A stretch of DNA of 64,000 nt from CBDCYS01 sp965226245 (GCA_965226245.1 CBDDCL010000015.1:4030001-4094000); one strand, 5' to 3'. Counted from the stretch's first letter, positions 35,502-44,572 are shown. The notes: generated by a model from the letters alone, not told the origin. A program made the numbers and translations.

Positions 35502-35990
35502 AGGCGCCTGAGAAGTAGTCTGCTCCTTCCGACATTTTACCAGCTAGAAGTCCGTCTCACGGAACGAAAAATGGCCTTTTGGACTACAACGTCTTGTGTA
35601 CTTGGCGGGGAACTTCCGCGCTTCGAATTTGTATTTCGAAGTGTGAGGTTGTAAGTCAACAAAGATGCTGAACTTCTGTTCGTACTGTTTGCACTCGGAG
35701 TCTTGTTTGTTATGGCCTGGCCGCTAGCCCGTACTTCTCAGTACGCCTTTTCGGTGCGGACGTACTTGGACCCTGCGTTGAGCACGGCGAGCAAGCGCAA
35801 CGAAGTAATGGCGGGCCTATCGTCCGCTTCGACCGTCAGTGCCTGCATCATAGAGTTCGTGTTTTCTGTGGCAGGAATTTTTTGAGTACTGGCCTAGGTG
35901 GCGTGTTTTCAATAGGTTACAGAGGTTACCTAAAAATCGAACTTACGAGTCCCTTTTTGGTTCCGGCTCGTCCGGGTCAGGTAGTGAGAA
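35502..35990. other. Intergenic region with a dispersed repeat copy
   Basis: The block 35715-35850 matches the reverse complement of about 10320-10470, including a nearly identical core of about 65 bp. No gene is supported; the 60-codon frame over it is shared with the other repeat copy and is not a real protein. Confidence 0.6.
35715..35850 (+). repeat. Dispersed repeat family B, copy at 35.8 kb
   Basis: Shares CCCTGCGTTGAGCACGGCG and the following ~45 bp with the reverse complement of 10320-10385, and both copies start with AGCCCGTA. Two copies are visible in this window, both between genes. Confidence 0.75.
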
Positions 35991-37319
35991 TTACAGGCTA
36001 TGATAGCCGCGCGGTCTATCCTTGCCCCGCGTCAGCCATTCAAGTGTGAAGCGTGCGAACGTGATTCTTTCGTACGGGCTCCCGGAACCGCGCTCATACA
36101 GGTTGCCGATCGTCTGATCTGGAAGCTTGCACAAACCCGAGTAGGCGGCGGGACCTTCGTGGAGCAAACGAGAGACCGGCCAGCTCTTGCCCTCGTCGTA
36201 GCTGAGCCTGACCGTCATGTGGTCGCGGGTCTTGCTGTCCGGATTCGAGAAGAGAATGCGGCTCTTGCCCCGTTGGCCTGATTTATCGTTGTCATGTCCA
36301 TCACTCTCTTGGGCATGAGCGCCGCTTTCATGTTCGCCTTGCCTCTGATCTCGTCCTTGTTCGTCTTTGCCGTCAGGGTCGTGTCCGTCATCGTGCGGCC
36401 CATCTTCATCCGGCCCATCTTCATCCGGCCACGTATAGCGGATCATGCTTCCCTGGCAGACCGGCTCGATGAGCTTGGGGTCGTCGCGGCTGGCGGACCA
36501 GGTGATTCCGCCGTCCTCGCTCGTGGCGACGGCTCGCCGGTTGCGGCCACGATAGCTGCGCATGTTGAGCAGGAGCGTTCCGTCTGAACGCTCGACCACC
36601 GTGCACTCGTTCATGGCAAACTCGGTTGCCTTACTCAGTTGCCAGCTTTTGCCATGGTCGTCGGAGTAGATGGCGTGGGAGCGCCCGGCGTGGTTCCAGG
36701 GGTTTTCCGCGCCGCCGACACGATGATCACACGGGATCACCAAGCGGCCCTTGTGCGGCGGACGGCGGAGCTGAATGCCGTTCACGGGTCCGGTGGCGTA
36801 CCAGGTCCAATCGGGCTCTTTCACGTCAGCGGTGATGTCGATGGGCTGGGTCCAAGTCAAACCGTCGTCACTGCTGTGCGTGATCAGAACCCTGTCATTG
36901 TCCCGGCAGAAAGGCAGCCAGATGACTCCTGTATCTTGATCCACGACAGGAGCCGGGTTGCCGATCGTGACCTCGGAGGAGCCGCCTTCTTCGTAGACGA
37001 CCTGCTGCCGGGACCAGGTGCGCCCGCCGTCGCTGCTGTGCTTGAGCACAAGATCGATGTCGCCGTGGTCTCGGCGGTTGTTTTTTCGTCCTTCGCAAAA
37101 GGCAAGCAGAGTGTCTTTGGTGGTGCGGACGAGGGCTGGAATGCGGTAGGTGTGATAGCCCTCCTGGCCGGCGACAAAAACATCGGTCTGCCACAGGTCA
37201 TCGTTGCCGGCGGCCGCGAGCCGGGCCGGGTCCAGTGTCGTGGACGAAATCGAAACCCCGAGAGCGGCAAGCCATTCTCTTCGGGTAATCCTTGGAACGA
37301 GCATCGGAGCCGTAAGCAT
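35991..37319 (-). CDS. Tat-exported sialidase/BNR-repeat exo-glycosidase with acidic insertion
   Basis: 442 residues. The N-terminus ITRREWLAALGVS is a twin-arginine signal. The propeller follows with YRIPALVRT (the arginine of the sialidase triad), Asp-box repeats such as SSDGGRTWS, SSDDGLTWT, SDDHGKSWQ and SEDGGITWS, and YDEGKSWPVSRLLHEGPAAYS near the end. Residues ~297-350 are a low-complexity Asp/Gly/His/Glu-rich stretch beginning DEDGPDEDGPHDDG, between RYTW and KSRILFSNP, which are adjacent in ordinary family members. It releases terminal sialic acid or a related sugar. Confidence 0.88.
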   Translation of the reverse strand: MLTAPMLVPRITRREWLAALGVSISSTTLDPARLAAAGNDDLWQTDVFVAGQEGYHTYRIPALVRTTKDTLLAFCEGRKNNRRDHGDIDLVLKHSSDGGRTWSRQQVVYEEGGSSEVTIGNPAPVVDQDTGVIWLPFCRDNDRVLITHSSDDGLTWTQPIDITADVKEPDWTWYATGPVNGIQLRRPPHKGRLVIPCDHRVGGAENPWNHAGRSHAIYSDDHGKSWQLSKATEFAMNECTVVERSDGTLLLNMRSYRGRNRRAVATSEDGGITWSASRDDPKLIEPVCQGSMIRYTWPDEDGPDEDGPHDDGHDPDGKDEQGRDQRQGEHESGAHAQESDGHDNDKSGQRGKSRILFSNPDSKTRDHMTVRLSYDEGKSWPVSRLLHEGPAAYSGLCKLPDQTIGNLYERGSGSPYERITFARFTLEWLTRGKDRPRGYHSL

Positions 37320-37741
37320 GATGGTTCTGGTTCCTCCATCGGAATTCTACCGCGCTTGGCTCGGGAGTGCCGCAACCACAATCGGTAAATCCGTCGGTGG
37401 GGCGCCGGGGTTTGTCTACGAAACCGTTTTTCACAAGGCCCTAGCGAAGGCCGCGGGTCTCTCCGAGCCCCGCGCTACGGGCAATTGACAAAAACTCAGA
37501 GTTGCAAATACCAGTCCATGGACGGATCGAGGCCCAAGATAAGAAAACTCGAACCCGCCCGGGTGTCTGCGGGGCGCCGCTGATGATCTGCGTCGTGTGC
37601 CGGGAGCAGGTCGAACCCTTGCGGGAATTTCGCATCGGGAGTGCCGTGTTTTCGAAGGCCGTAAGCCAGCCACGGGCCGGAACCGGGAGAATTTCAAAGA
37701 TGGTGATTACATGCTGTCTAAGGTGATAACATGATGGTTCC
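37320..37741. other. Intergenic region between sialidase and vapBC
   Basis: Contains one copy of a direct repeat (37573-37652) whose partner lies just after vapC. No promoter for vapBC stands out, and the frames here are repeat shadows. Confidence 0.5.
37573..37652 (+). repeat. Direct repeat flanking vapBC, left copy
   Basis: GGCGCCGCTGATGATCTGCG and the following text through CGCATCGGGAGTGCCGTG recur at 38418-38490 with a few substitutions and a 13-bp gap. The pair brackets the toxin-antitoxin genes in the same orientation. Confidence 0.75.
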
Positions 37742-37990
37742 ATGGTTCGAACACAGATCCAGCTTACTGACAGCCAGGTACGGGACCTGCGCCGGCTGTC
37801 CTCTCAATCCGGCCGCTCGATGGCGGATCTGATCCGGGAGGGTGTCGAGGTTGTGCTGGCTGCCCAGCACCGGCCGAGCCGGCAAGAAAGGACCCAGCGG
37901 GCCCTGCGGGCAGCGGGCCGCTTCCGTTCGGGATCAAGCGACGTGAGCCGCAACCACGACCGTTACCTCGCCGAGGCGTTTGAGGGGTGA
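37742..37990 (+). CDS. vapB: Ribbon-helix-helix antitoxin of a VapBC module
   Basis: 82 residues. The N-terminal RHH domain VRTQIQLTDSQVRDLRRLS-x-SGRSMADLIREGV binds operator DNA. The C-terminal half (GRFRSGSSDVSRNHDRYLAEAF) is the usual flexible toxin-binding tail. It overlaps vapC by four bases (GTGA). Confidence 0.88.
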   Translation: MVRTQIQLTDSQVRDLRRLSSQSGRSMADLIREGVEVVLAAQHRPSRQERTQRALRAAGRFRSGSSDVSRNHDRYLAEAFEG

Positions 37991-38385
37991 GAATCTTTAT
38001 CGACACGTCCGCTTTCTATGCGGTCCTCGATCAGGACGACGAAAACCATCCTAAGGCGGCCAAAGTCTGGCGGCGGCTGCTTCAGGACGACTCGGCTCTG
38101 CTGACGTCCAACTACGTGCTGGTGGAAACGAGCGCTCTGCTCCAGCGGCGGCTTGGAATCGCCGCCTTGCGAGCTTTCCAGGAGGACATCGTCCCGTTAC
38201 TGGGAGTGGAATGGATGGATGAAATCCGCCATCGGGCCGCGATCGAAATGGCTCTGGCAGCATCTCGAAAGAGGTTGAGTCTCGTCGACTGCTCGAGCTT
38301 CCTGGTGATGCGTGAGGTGGAAGTCAGGCAGGCGTTCTGCTTCGGCCGGCACTTCCGCGAACAGGGCTTCAGCGTTCTGCCGTGA
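37987..38385 (+). CDS. vapC: PIN-domain ribonuclease toxin VapC
   Basis: 132 residues with a GTG start overlapping the antitoxin. PIN motifs: IFIDTSAFYAVLDQDD (first Asp), the Glu in NYVLVETSALL, and SLVDCSSFLVM (third Asp). It cleaves RNA until bound by VapB. The direct-repeat copies on both sides suggest the module may have moved as a cassette. Confidence 0.9.
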   Translation: MRIFIDTSAFYAVLDQDDENHPKAAKVWRRLLQDDSALLTSNYVLVETSALLQRRLGIAALRAFQEDIVPLLGVEWMDEIRHRAAIEMALAASRKRLSLVDCSSFLVMREVEVRQAFCFGRHFREQGFSVLP

Positions 38386-38417
38386 TCGATGTCTCTCTGC
38401 GGGATTCTGTTCTCCCG

Positions 38418-38490
38418 GGCGCCGCTGATGATTTGCGTCGTGGGCTGGGAAGCGCGTGGGAACTTCGCATCGGGGAGTGCCGTGTTTCCG
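38418..38490 (+). repeat. Direct repeat flanking vapBC, right copy
   Basis: Partner of 37573-37652; see that entry for the shared blocks. It begins 33 bp after the vapC stop. Confidence 0.75.
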
Positions 38491-38654
38491 GTAACGTGAA
38501 CGAAAGGGAGAGGACAGTAATCATCCCGGGCCGTTCGGCGCAATCCGCCCGCAAGACAACCGAGGAAGTCTTTGGGACAAAAGGCTTTGGCGTGGCCGTT
38601 CCCGGCGGCTGGCTCCTTACCTGTCGATGGTATACTCAAGCCAGTTGAATTCCC

Positions 38655-38906
38655 ATGGCTTCAGCGTTCGAAATCAGGCTCGAGTGGGACCCCGCCGATC
38701 GCCTCTGGGTCAGCCATGTCCTGTCGTTCGGGGGCCTGTCGAGCTACGGCGCCACTTCCCAGGAAGCCTTGGAAATGACTCGCGAAGCCATGCTCGGCTA
38801 CCTTGAAACCGCGGAAGATCTCGGCAAGCCCTTGCCGCTGGATCCGACCGAGATTCGCGCGCTTCTCGGCGCTTCCTCACCTGAGTCTGTTCCCGTCGGG
38901 GAATAA
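38655..38906 (+). CDS. HicB-like antitoxin-type protein without a HicA partner
   Basis: 83 residues. The pattern FEIRLEWDPADRLWVSHVLSFGGLSSYGATSQEALEMTREAM is the partially degraded RNase H-like fold of HicB proteins, with the final part too short for an added DNA-binding domain. No HicA-sized gene is adjacent, so it is an orphan or acts alone. Confidence 0.75.
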   Translation: MASAFEIRLEWDPADRLWVSHVLSFGGLSSYGATSQEALEMTREAMLGYLETAEDLGKPLPLDPTEIRALLGASSPESVPVGE

Positions 38907-39468
38907 TCGCTCTCCTTGGAGACGAACGGGTCGGTTTGCTCCTGCGCCCCGTCCGGGGCTTATCCTTGATGGTCTTCGCACCCAGGGTTCCGCTTCGCTA
39001 CAGCTCTCGTCGCCCTCGATTGGGGCGGCCAACAACACGCCTTTGCTCTCCTAGACGCAGAGCCGCGGCGCCCTGGTGTCGATGCTGTTGCAGTTCGAGA
39101 ACTTCGTTCTCTATCCCGGCCCGCCGCAAGCGGCCGCCAAGCTGCGGCAGGCGTTTTACAGCTCCGGATCGAAAGACGATCCACGTGACGCCGAGCTGTT
39201 GCTCGATATCTTGCAACACCATCGGCGGCATCTGCGGCAAGGCATCGCCGTCGTGGAGAAGAAGATCGAGGAACTGAGCGCGGCCCACGAGGATTTCGCC
39301 CTCTTCGAGGGACTGCCGGGCGCGGGGGCGGCTCTGGCGCCGCGATTGCTGGCGGCATGGCTACGATCCTGCGCCGCTTCGCGGCTCAACAGCTCAACAG
39401 CTCAACGGCTCAACGGCTCCGGGCTCGGAGGTTCTCAGCTCAAAGTCTCTCAGTCGACAGTATTGCTT
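38907..39468. other. Decayed IS110-in-MITE region between the HicB-like gene and argJ
   Basis: Left MITE half (to CCCAGGGTTCCGCTTCGCT ending near 38998), IS110 coding debris (39001-39356), right MITE half from ATGGCTACGATCC (39357), several AGCTCAAC-type short repeats (39385-39415), and a MITE end (39449-39465, one mismatch). Confidence 0.75.
39001..39356 (+). pseudogene. IS110 transposase remnant with multiple deletions
   Basis: Three fragments remain: LVALDWGGQQHAFALLDA (39005-39056), then in another frame QSRGALVSMLLQFENF through HHRRHLR (about 39055-39238), then QGIAVVEKKIEELSAAHEDF through LAPRLLAA (about 39236-39356). Parts missing in the 30.5-kb copy are partly present here and the reverse. 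It has no non-coding left end. MITE sequence touches both sides. Not functional. Confidence 0.85.
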
Positions 39469-40644
39469 TTAAGTGCGGTAATCCGCGTTGATCTGTATAT
39501 ATTCTTTCGTCAGATCACAGGTCCAAAAACGGGCTTTGCCCTTGCCTCCCCCGCGGATGCGGAATTTCACGGTCGACTCATCCAGCTCCATGGTGGTCTG
39601 CACGTCGGCTTCGGAAAAATCGGCCCGCACGCCGCGGCGGCAAATCAGGTGTCCGTTGAGGTGAATGTCCACTTTCGCCGGATCGAACTTCACCCCCGAC
39701 GCTCCGGCCGATGAAATAATGCGGCCCCAATTCGGATCGACGCCGGCAAGGGCGGTCTTGACCAGCGGTGAGTTCGCAATGGCTCTCGCCAGCCGAACCG
39801 CGGCGGCGTTGCTGCTTGCGCCTTCGATGTCGATGGTCAGCACCTTTTTCGAGCCCTCGCCGTCGCCCACGATTCCGACGGCTAGTTCTTCGGCAACCCG
39901 GTTGAGCGCATCTTGGACACGTGCGCGATCCGGGCCTTTCGGCTGGATGCCCGATGCGCCGTTGGCCAGCAGCAGGACCGTGTCGTTGGTCGAGGTGTCG
40001 CCGTCCACTGAAATGCGGTTGAAGCTGCGCTCGACGGCGGCTCGCAGCATGCGGCTCAGCGCTCTGGCTTCGAATGCGCCATCGGTGAAGATAAAGCTCA
40101 GCATCGTCGCCATGTTGGGCTGGATCATCCCGGCGCCTTTCGCCATGCCCGCTACCCGAACGATGCCGTTGCGGGTTTCTACCTCGGCGGCGGCTGTTTT
40201 GGGATACGTATCGGTTGTCATGATGGCTGCGGCACAGGCCTCGAATCCCGCGGGCGAGAGGTTCTGGTGGAGTTCGGGAAGCGCCTTCAAAATGAGGTCT
40301 TCGTCGAGCGGCTCTCCGATCACTCCCGTCGATGCCAGAAGGATCTGCTGATGCGGAACGCGCATGAGTTTTGCGGCTCCGCGCGCCGTCGCCCGAGCCG
40401 CTTTGTTCATCGTCGGGGTGGCGCAATTGGCATTGCCGGCGTTCGCGACGATAGCCCGGCAGACGTTGCCGCTTTTCTCGAGATGTTCAATCGAGACAGT
40501 CACCGGCGCGGCGCGAACCTGGTTCTGCGTAAATACTCCGGCGGCCGTTGCGGGAACGTCGGAAACCATCAACGCCAGGTCGTCATCGGTATCCTTGCGT
40601 ATCCCGGCGTAGGTGGCGGCGAAACGATAACCAAGTGGTGTCAC
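39469..40644 (-). CDS. argJ: Bifunctional ornithine acetyltransferase / N-acetylglutamate synthase ArgJ
   Basis: 391 residues. The autoprocessing site is present in MAKGAGMIQPNMATMLSF, with the Thr after Ala as the nucleophile that ends the alpha chain and begins the beta chain. VFTQNQVRAAPV, ANAGNANCATP and DPNWGRIISSAG are conserved. It transfers acetyl from acetylornithine to glutamate in the cyclic arginine pathway. A GTG start overlaps the fmt stop by four bases. Confidence 0.96.
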   Translation of the reverse strand: MTPLGYRFAATYAGIRKDTDDDLALMVSDVPATAAGVFTQNQVRAAPVTVSIEHLEKSGNVCRAIVANAGNANCATPTMNKAARATARGAAKLMRVPHQQILLASTGVIGEPLDEDLILKALPELHQNLSPAGFEACAAAIMTTDTYPKTAAAEVETRNGIVRVAGMAKGAGMIQPNMATMLSFIFTDGAFEARALSRMLRAAVERSFNRISVDGDTSTNDTVLLLANGASGIQPKGPDRARVQDALNRVAEELAVGIVGDGEGSKKVLTIDIEGASSNAAAVRLARAIANSPLVKTALAGVDPNWGRIISSAGASGVKFDPAKVDIHLNGHLICRRGVRADFSEADVQTTMELDESTVKFRIRGGGKGKARFWTCDLTKEYIQINADYRT

Positions 40645-41588
40645 TCTAGCGGCTCTCCCAATTTCTCTCCGTCGGCGAGGCGGTAGCCGCGCCGGAACTC
40701 GTTACTTGAAATGCGATTCTTCCCTTCGAGCTGGACTTCTTCGACGGCGAGGGCTGAGTCGTGTCCGCAGGCGACCAGGAAGTCTTCCTGGACCGCAACG
40801 ATGGCCCCCGGCATCGCCGTGGCTGGAGTTTGCGAAGTAGCAGGATGCGCCTTGCGAATATGCAACCTTTTACCTCGAAAGCTTGTATAGGTCCCCGGCC
40901 AGGGCTCGAAACCACGGACGCGGTCAAAGATTTGCCGCGCCGAGAGGCTCCAATCGATCCAGCCGTCCTGGCGCTTGAGGATCGGCGCGAAAGTAGCCTC
41001 ATCATTGTCTTGTTTCGCCGCAATTACGGTTCCACTCGCTAGGCCGTCCAGCGTCTCGAGCAGAAGCTCGGCGCCGATCGGGGCCAGCCTCGCCGCAAGT
41101 GCCGAGGCAGTTTCGTCGGGGCCGATCTCGACTTCGCGCCTCAAGAGCATGTCGCCTGTATCGAGACGTTTGGCTATGCGCATGGTCGTGACACCGGTCA
41201 CGGTTTCTCCATTCGCGACGGCCCAGTTGATCGGTGCCGCCCCCCGATATTTTGGCAGCAGCGAGGCGTGGACGTTGATGCATCCGTACCTGGGCAAGTT
41301 AAAGATCGTGTCCGGAATGATCTGGCCATAGCCGACGACGACAATTGCTTCGGGAACGATCGCCTCGATGCGCTCGAGTGACTCGGGTTCTTTGACCCGC
41401 CGGGGCTGAAACACCGGAAGGCCAAGCTCCAGCGCTCTCGCCTTGACTGCGGGAGGCGTCAGTTTCCGGCCTCTTCCGGCAGGCCGGTCGGGCTGCGTGA
41501 ATACGAGCGACACCTCGTCTCCTCTTCGGTGAAGCGCGTCCAGCGTCGCCACGGCGAATGCCGGCGTACCCATGAAGACGACCCGCAT
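40641..41588 (-). CDS. fmt: Methionyl-tRNA formyltransferase
   Basis: 315 residues, normal length. MRVVFMGTPAFAVATL, the substrate-binding NVHASLLPKYRGAAPINWAV with its catalytic Asn-His, and the C-terminal tRNA-binding domain are all present. It formylates initiator tRNA using 10-formyl-THF. It is three bases downstream of def and overlaps argJ, so def-fmt-argJ is one transcription unit. Confidence 0.97.
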   Translation of the reverse strand: MRVVFMGTPAFAVATLDALHRRGDEVSLVFTQPDRPAGRGRKLTPPAVKARALELGLPVFQPRRVKEPESLERIEAIVPEAIVVVGYGQIIPDTIFNLPRYGCINVHASLLPKYRGAAPINWAVANGETVTGVTTMRIAKRLDTGDMLLRREVEIGPDETASALAARLAPIGAELLLETLDGLASGTVIAAKQDNDEATFAPILKRQDGWIDWSLSARQIFDRVRGFEPWPGTYTSFRGKRLHIRKAHPATSQTPATAMPGAIVAVQEDFLVACGHDSALAVEEVQLEGKNRISSNEFRRGYRLADGEKLGEPLE

Positions 41589-41591
41589 CGG

Positions 41592-42107
41592 TCAGTCCCA
41601 TTCACCGTTGCGCTTGAGCTTGCGGATTTTTCGCAGAATGATTTCCCGCTTGAGCCGGCTGATGTGTTTGAGGAAAAGTATCCCGTTGAGATGATCATTT
41701 TCGTGCAAAATCGCGCGGGAAAGCAGCTCCTCGCTGCTCATCTCGAACCACTCGCCTTTCTCGTCCTGAGTGCGGACATGGACGGTGAAAGCGCGTTTGA
41801 CGTTCTCGCGAAAACCCGGGATGCTGAGGCAGCCCTCTTCGCCGATCTGCTCCCCTTCGCTTGAAACAATCTCGGGATTGATCAAGACAAGCTGCTGGCC
41901 TTCTTCTTCGCCGCCCGTGGGGTCGATCACGGTCAGGCGCTTCAAGAGCCCGATTTGGGGCGCCGCCAGGCCCACGCCCTTGGCATCGTACATCGTTTCG
42001 AACATGTCATTGATGAGCTGATGGAGCTCGGGCGTGCCGAATTCCGTCACCGGATCACAAACCGTTTCGAGCGCGGGATCACCGTATTTGACAATCTTTC
42101 GGAACAT
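41592..42107 (-). CDS. def: Peptide deformylase
   Basis: 171 residues if started at the ATG at 42107 (MFRKIVKYGDPALE); the frame is open to 42143 but the extra residues do not fit the family. Motif 1 GVGLAAPQIG, motif 2 EEGCLSIPG with the metal Cys, and motif 3 HENDH with the metal histidines are all complete. It removes the formyl group from nascent proteins. The upstream ribosome binding site is weak for both starts. Confidence 0.95.
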   Translation of the reverse strand: MFRKIVKYGDPALETVCDPVTEFGTPELHQLINDMFETMYDAKGVGLAAPQIGLLKRLTVIDPTGGEEEGQQLVLINPEIVSSEGEQIGEEGCLSIPGFRENVKRAFTVHVRTQDEKGEWFEMSSEELLSRAILHENDHLNGILFLKHISRLKREIILRKIRKLKRNGEWD

Positions 42108-42392
42108 GGGTTGAGAGGCTTGTCGGCGATCCCAGCCGACCATGGCGGGCGCCGACCGCGAGCGGAACTTCCAATGTTCATTTTAACCAAGGGCCCCGGT
42201 GTTGGTGATAAACGCTGGTAGCGCGTCGGTTTGGCTATGCAGAGGACGTGCTTGGTAGACTGGGTTAATTGGGGGTCTTTCAAGCTGAGTTGATGCCGGG
42301 CGGGTTGGACGCCGAGGCTGGTTGTTACGAGCCGACCCTTGCGTTCAGATTGTTACAAAGCGCTAGCCCCGTTGATGCACCGGTGTTCGTGG

Positions 42393-43424
42393 ATGATGCG
42401 TGGAGCTGAGGCCAGAATCGCTCTATTGGTCTGTGCCCTAGCGGTGCTGCTCGTTGCGTTCGCCGATGGACCGGTTCGCGCCCAAGCCGGCCGCTGGGAT
42501 CAAGCGATCGCCGCCGGGGAACGGGCGCTCGAGGCGCGCGATTACGACCAGGCCGAAACACAGTTTCAGGCGGCGCTCGACCAGACTGCGGGGTTCGGCT
42601 CAAACGACCCCCGAAAGGCGAAGACGCTGGTGCACATGGCCCGGCTCTACCGCGCCCAAGGGGATTTCGCCAAGCCCGAGGCGATCTACCGCGATGCACT
42701 CGACGCCGCCGAAGCGGCCCATGGAGCCCAGGATTCCGAGTACGCGCGCTACCTGCACGAAGTCGGCGGCTACTACCATGCCCGCCGCAAATACGATCTT
42801 GCTGAGGAACACTACAAGAAGGCCTTCGCGCTGCGCGTGAAAACCCTCGGCCGCGAATACGCGGATGTCGCCCAAAGCATCAACGATCTCGGCGTTCTCT
42901 ACGAGAACCAGGGTCGCCTGGATAAGGCCGAGGTCTATTTCCCGCACGCCTTGTCCATCCGCGAAAAGTTGCTGGGAGCCGATCACCTTGACACGATTGC
43001 CACCGCCGAACACTTCGCACGTCTGCTGAACAAGCTGCAGCAGGGCGAAAAGGCCCAAGAGCTGCTGACCCGCGCCAAGAGGGTCCGCCAGGAAAGGGTG
43101 AGCCGTTACAACGGCCCCGAAGGGCAGCTATCAGAAATCTATACCTCACAAGAAGTTCGCCGCCAGCCGGAGTTGAGGGACCGGGTGGAACCCGAGTACA
43201 CCGACGAAGCGCGCATCGCGCGGCACGAGGGCACGGTTCTGCTGCAAGTCGCCATCGACAGCGAAGGGCGGGCACGGAGTTTTCGGCTGTTGCGCAGCCT
43301 GGGCTTGGGGCTGGACGAAAAAGCGGTGGAAGCCGTCCGTCAGTGGACGTTTCGGCCGGCGCGAAAAGACGGCAAGCGCGTGGCGGTTGTGACCAACATC
43401 GAGATCGAGCTGGGATTGCTGTAG
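42393..43424 (+). CDS. TPR-repeat protein with TonB-like C-terminal domain
   Basis: About 343 residues from the ATG at 42393; a TTG 54 bp upstream is also in frame. Signal sequence MMRGAEARIALLVCALAVLL and QAG cleavage context, then four to five tetratricopeptide repeats (AIAAGERALEARDYDQAETQ, YRAQGDFAKPEAIYRDAL, YHARRKYDLAEEHYKKAF, YENQGRLDKAEVYFPHAL), a coiled linker, and a TonB-C domain (PEYTDEARIARHEGTVLLQV to VEAVRQWTFRPARKDGK). Periplasmic scaffold or envelope adaptor; no transport partner is nearby. Confidence 0.85.
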   Translation: MMRGAEARIALLVCALAVLLVAFADGPVRAQAGRWDQAIAAGERALEARDYDQAETQFQAALDQTAGFGSNDPRKAKTLVHMARLYRAQGDFAKPEAIYRDALDAAEAAHGAQDSEYARYLHEVGGYYHARRKYDLAEEHYKKAFALRVKTLGREYADVAQSINDLGVLYENQGRLDKAEVYFPHALSIREKLLGADHLDTIATAEHFARLLNKLQQGEKAQELLTRAKRVRQERVSRYNGPEGQLSEIYTSQEVRRQPELRDRVEPEYTDEARIARHEGTVLLQVAIDSEGRARSFRLLRSLGLGLDEKAVEAVRQWTFRPARKDGKRVAVVTNIEIELGLL

Positions 43425-43453
43425 TTTCAATCACCCGGTCTAGCCCCGGGCTA

Positions 43454-43581
43454 GCCCCAATACTGTCGACTTAGAGCCTTTGAGCCGCGAAGCGGCGCCG
43501 GATCGTAGCCCATGGGTGGAGCGAAGCGGAACCCTGGGTGAAAACCCCTAACGGCGGGCGCCCCGGAAGGGACGCAGGCGA
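43454..43581 (+). repeat. MITE copy, uninterrupted at the IS110 site, truncated at one end
   Basis: Nearly identical to the reverse complement of about 10562-10700 for some 120 bp, including the terminal repeat CCAATACTGTCGACTTAG (43457-43474) and the read-through of GATCGTAGCCCATGGGTGGA that IS110 splits elsewhere. It is cut near 43581, eight bases from the group II intron 3-prime end. Confidence 0.85.
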
Positions 43582-43588
43582 AAAAGGG

Positions 43589-43660
43589 GTCGCGGTAGGG
43601 ATGCCGGTTGCCCGGCACCCCCCGCACAGATCCGTACGTGAGCATCAACTCATACGGCTC
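43589..43660 (-). ncRNA. Group II intron domains V and VI
   Basis: Reading towards 43589, GAGCCGTATGAG and CTCACGTACGGATC form the catalytic domain V hairpin (43629-43660) with the expected CG bulge. Domain VI follows: GCGGGGGGTGCCGG pairs with CCGGCATCCCTACCGC, leaving an unpaired TA that supplies the branch-point adenosine. The loop of domain V differs from the usual GAAA. Confidence 0.75.
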
Positions 43661-44572
43661 TTACCTCGGATGGGTAACGGCAAAGCGCACACTTGGAAAC
43701 GGGTGACAACATCGTGGCTGCGGCAGATACGCGTCCAGCAGCCGGTAGAACCGGCCCCAGCTTATCCGGCGTTTCTGGCCGCGCCGCCGAAGCGACCGCC
43801 GCCAGTGCCGGGCGCTAGCACGCGCCGGTCTCCCGGCACCCCGTGGTATTGAAAGTAGCCTCGCACCACCGTCCGCAGCCACTTGCCGGTCTCGCCCGGC
43901 GGCGCGTCGATCCGCGCCCTAAGCTGGCTCTTAATCTCCGCCAGCTTGGCCCGCATCCGCTTCCGCACCGTCCTGCGCCCAACCACAAAGCGCCCGCTCT
44001 TCCGGTTGATCTCGCAAATATGCGTGAACCCCAGAAAATCGAAGGTTTCAGGCTTGCCTTCCCCACGGCTTCGCCGCTTTGCTATCGCCCAGCGTCCGAA
44101 CTCGATCAGCCGCGTCTTGTCAGGATGCAGCTCCAGCCCGAACTCCGCCAACCGTTCCCGGAGTTCCTCCAGAAACCGCTCGGCCTCGCTTCGGTGCTCG
44201 AATCCCAGCACGAAATCATCCGCGTAGCGCACGAGAATTACCCCGCCGCCCGCCGACTTTTTGCGCCAGTCTTGCACCCACAAGTCGAAAACATAGTGCA
44301 AGTACACGTTCGCCAGCAGCGGTGAAATCACCGAGCCGATATCACCACTCCCGGGCGGCGTGCCCTGCTTCGTCTCCCTCCACTCGCCGTCTTCCGACAC
44401 CCCCGCCTTCAACCATTTGCGGATCAGGCGCAGAATGCGGCGGTCGGCGATTTCGTGCTCCAGGAATTTCAGCAAACATTCGTGGTCGATATGATCAAAA
44501 AGCCCCCGAATGTCCGCGTCCAGTACCCAGCTCACCCGTTGCGTGCTGATCCCCACCGCTAGCGCATCTAAC
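43661..44572 (-). pseudogene. Group II intron reverse transcriptase, C-terminal fragment
   Basis: Continues LDALAVGISTQRVSWVLDADI, then the RT active site YADDFVLGF and DFLGFTHICEI. A frameshift near 43820 diverts the frame; the maturase-type ending HWRRSLRRRGQKRRISWGRF resumes in another frame and stops at 43661. With the IS insertion and the frameshift the protein cannot be made whole. Related intact copies elsewhere in the genome could supply activity. Confidence 0.8.
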
